NCBI GenBank assembly: GCA_002339355.1
Contig: DDKQ01000092.1
Coordinates: 1 to 6,900, forward strand
DNA length: 6,900 nucleotides
Reading direction: 5' to 3'
Origin: Candidatus Subteraquimicrobium carltonvillense
GTDB taxonomy: Bacteria > Actinomycetota > Aquicultoria > Subteraquimicrobiales > Subteraquimicrobiaceae
The notes beneath the pieces are model-generated. The model was not told the DNA's origin, made no database searches, and saw only the letters and a list, made by a program, of their open reading frames with translations. A program made the position numbers and the translations under genes. Numbering within the stretch: the first letter of the stretch is position 1; each line of letters starts with the position of its first letter. Below, one piece after another: positions 5,944 to 6,900 of this stretch.

Positions 5944-6832
5944 GTTGCATCACTTCCTTTGCAAAATTTTTGTAGGCTTCGGCTCCCTTAGATGTAGCAT
6001 CATAAACGGTGATGGGTTGACCATAACTGGGAGCCTCGCTCAACCTCACCGTCCGGGGAATGATGGTGTTATAGACTTTATCTTGGAAAAACTTTACAAC
6101 CTCATCAACGACCTGCTGAGATAATTTGGTTCGGATGTCGTGCATGGTCATGAGAACCCCCGCGATCTCCAAATCGTGATTCAGGTGAATTTTCACCAGC
6201 CTTATGCTTTCTAACAATTTGCTCAGTCCCTCTAGAGCATAATATTCGCATTGAATGGGGATTATGATTTCGTCTGCAGCCGTAAGGGCATTTATGGTTA
6301 GGAGGCCCAAAGAGGGAGGACAATCGATGATGATGTAATCAAATTTTTCCCTTATGGGTTCAATGGCCTTCTTTAGTCTGCACTCACGAGAGATGGATGA
6401 AACCAGTTCTATCTCCGCTCCCGCCAGCTGAAGAGTGGCAGGAATTGCAAACAAATGTTCGATATCGGTCTTTTCTATGAGTTCTCCAAGGGACTTATCT
6501 TCAACTAGAGCATTGTAGATACAATATTTTCGCTCAATTTTATTTAACCCAACACCGCTTGTGGCATTACCTTGAGGATCGATATCTATGAGTAGAGCTT
6601 TGTGCCCTGATTGCGCGAGGCACGCGCTTAAATTAACTGCGGTGGTGCTTTTGCCCACCCCTCCTTTTTGATTAGCAATAGCGAAAATTTTAGATTTCCG
6701 GAGAGAGGATTTTTCGCGGAATTGAAGATCCTTTGGGGTCTCAGCTAACTCGGTGGTTTTGATATCCACACCTTCTCTGACCCTTGCTGCAGATTTTGCT
6801 TCTTTTCTGCGTCTAAAGATTTCTAGTACCAT
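5936..6832 (-). CDS. parA: Chromosome-partitioning ATPase ParA (Soj family) with an N-terminal extension
   Basis: 298 residues from the ATG at 6832; a TTG at 6838 in frame would add two. ParA is a nucleoid-bound ATPase whose ATP cycle, triggered by ParB, moves or regulates the origin. Deviant Walker A KGGVGKST at 56-63 has the signature lysine. DIDPQGN follows at 83-89, Walker B IIIDCPPS at 167-174 and the C-terminal RTVRLSEAPSYGQPI at 260-274. The core matches Soj, but about 46 residues precede SKIFAIANQKGG, where Soj normally begins. They start with a basic amphipathic stretch (LEIFRRRKEAKSAARV) and then a polar linker. No convincing start lies nearer the core: the only candidate, a GTG at residue 22, has its purine run too close. 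The ribosome binding site at the chosen start is poor, whereas a strong one serves a two-codon ORF just upstream (6851-6859). Confidence 0.93.
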   Translation of the reverse strand: MVLEIFRRRKEAKSAARVREGVDIKTTELAETPKDLQFREKSSLRKSKIFAIANQKGGVGKSTTAVNLSACLAQSGHKALLIDIDPQGNATSGVGLNKIERKYCIYNALVEDKSLGELIEKTDIEHLFAIPATLQLAGAEIELVSSISRECRLKKAIEPIREKFDYIIIDCPPSLGLLTINALTAADEIIIPIQCEYYALEGLSKLLESIRLVKIHLNHDLEIAGVLMTMHDIRTKLSQQVVDEVVKFFQDKVYNTIIPRTVRLSEAPSYGQPITVYDATSKGAEAYKNFAKEVMQRG

Positions 6833-6838
6833 ATCCAA

Positions 6839-6900
6839 AACTATTATTCTTTATCGCATTCAAAATTCCTTTTTTAAAAACGAAATTTTTTGAAATTTTT
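6839..6900. other. A/T-rich parA leader with a 10-bp tandem repeat at the window edge
   Basis: The last 62 bases are mostly A and T. Plus-strand 6881-6900 is two near-identical decamers, CGAAATTTTT and TGAAATTTTT, separated by a half-turn-sized A/T block from the ribosome binding site described at 6851-6859. The phased A-tracts could bend DNA or act as an UP-type promoter element for parA. The core promoter, if any, is not visible and may lie beyond the window. Confidence 0.35.
6851..6859 (-). other. Two-codon upstream ORF (ATG CGA TAA) with strong ribosome binding site before parA
   Basis: On the minus strand AAAAAAGGA is followed after 7 nt by ATG CGA TAA (6859-6851). This is the best ribosome binding site and start codon in the parA leader, and it lies in the same frame as parA. 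The TAA is the stop that closes the parA frame upstream. parA's own TTG (6838) and ATG (6832) follow 12-18 nt later with little Shine-Dalgarno signal. Either a minimal leader ORF with reinitiation, or a stop codon arising by mutation or sequencing error at the true start. Confidence 0.4.

Noticed and set aside
5089..6900. A parS site near parAB
   Set aside because: I looked for the TGTTTCACGTGAAACA-type palindrome on both strands and found no close match. The A/T-rich GAAATTTTT repeats at the right edge do not fit it.

Overview
The window holds seven protein-coding genes. Six lie on the minus strand and form what looks like one co-directional block. The seventh is the tail of a plus-strand gene entering from the left edge. 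There is no mobile element, CRISPR array, tRNA or rRNA that I can see. Base composition is moderate (roughly half G+C by eye). A soj/parA-spo0J/parB pair, a YtxH-domain protein, a D-Ala-D-Ala ligase and GGAGG-type ribosome binding sites point to a bacterium of the Gram-positive type. A Clostridia-like Bacillota or a deep-branching Actinomycetota lineage fits best, but this placement is inference and the window contains no marker that settles it.

Layout, read along the minus strand (right to left): parA (about 6832 to 5936) overlaps parB (5943 to 5089) by 8 nt. A 106-nt gap follows, carrying a perfect 11-bp-arm palindrome that may be a terminator or an operator, and a TATAAT box. Next come a short-type cysteine desulfurase family gene (4982 to 3828), a large membrane protein with an alkaline-phosphatase-superfamily ectodomain (3799 to 1595), a small YtxH-like membrane-anchored coiled-coil protein (1567 to 1268) and ddl (1248 to 307). 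Gaps between the last four genes are 19-28 nt, so they are probably co-transcribed. The plus-strand gene (1 to 305) encodes the last three membrane helices of a P-type cation ATPase. Its stop codon and that of ddl are separated by a single base.

How the genes may work together: ParA/ParB segregate the chromosome origin, Ddl makes the D-Ala-D-Ala end of the peptidoglycan stem, and the two uncharacterised envelope proteins lie between them. This suggests a growth- or division-linked housekeeping operon with a sulfur-trafficking or PLP enzyme inserted. The parts most worth a second look are the large phosphatase-like/multi-helix membrane protein, whose second metal-binding motif appears lost; the palindrome in front of the desulfurase gene; and a two-codon upstream ORF with a strong ribosome binding site just before parA.
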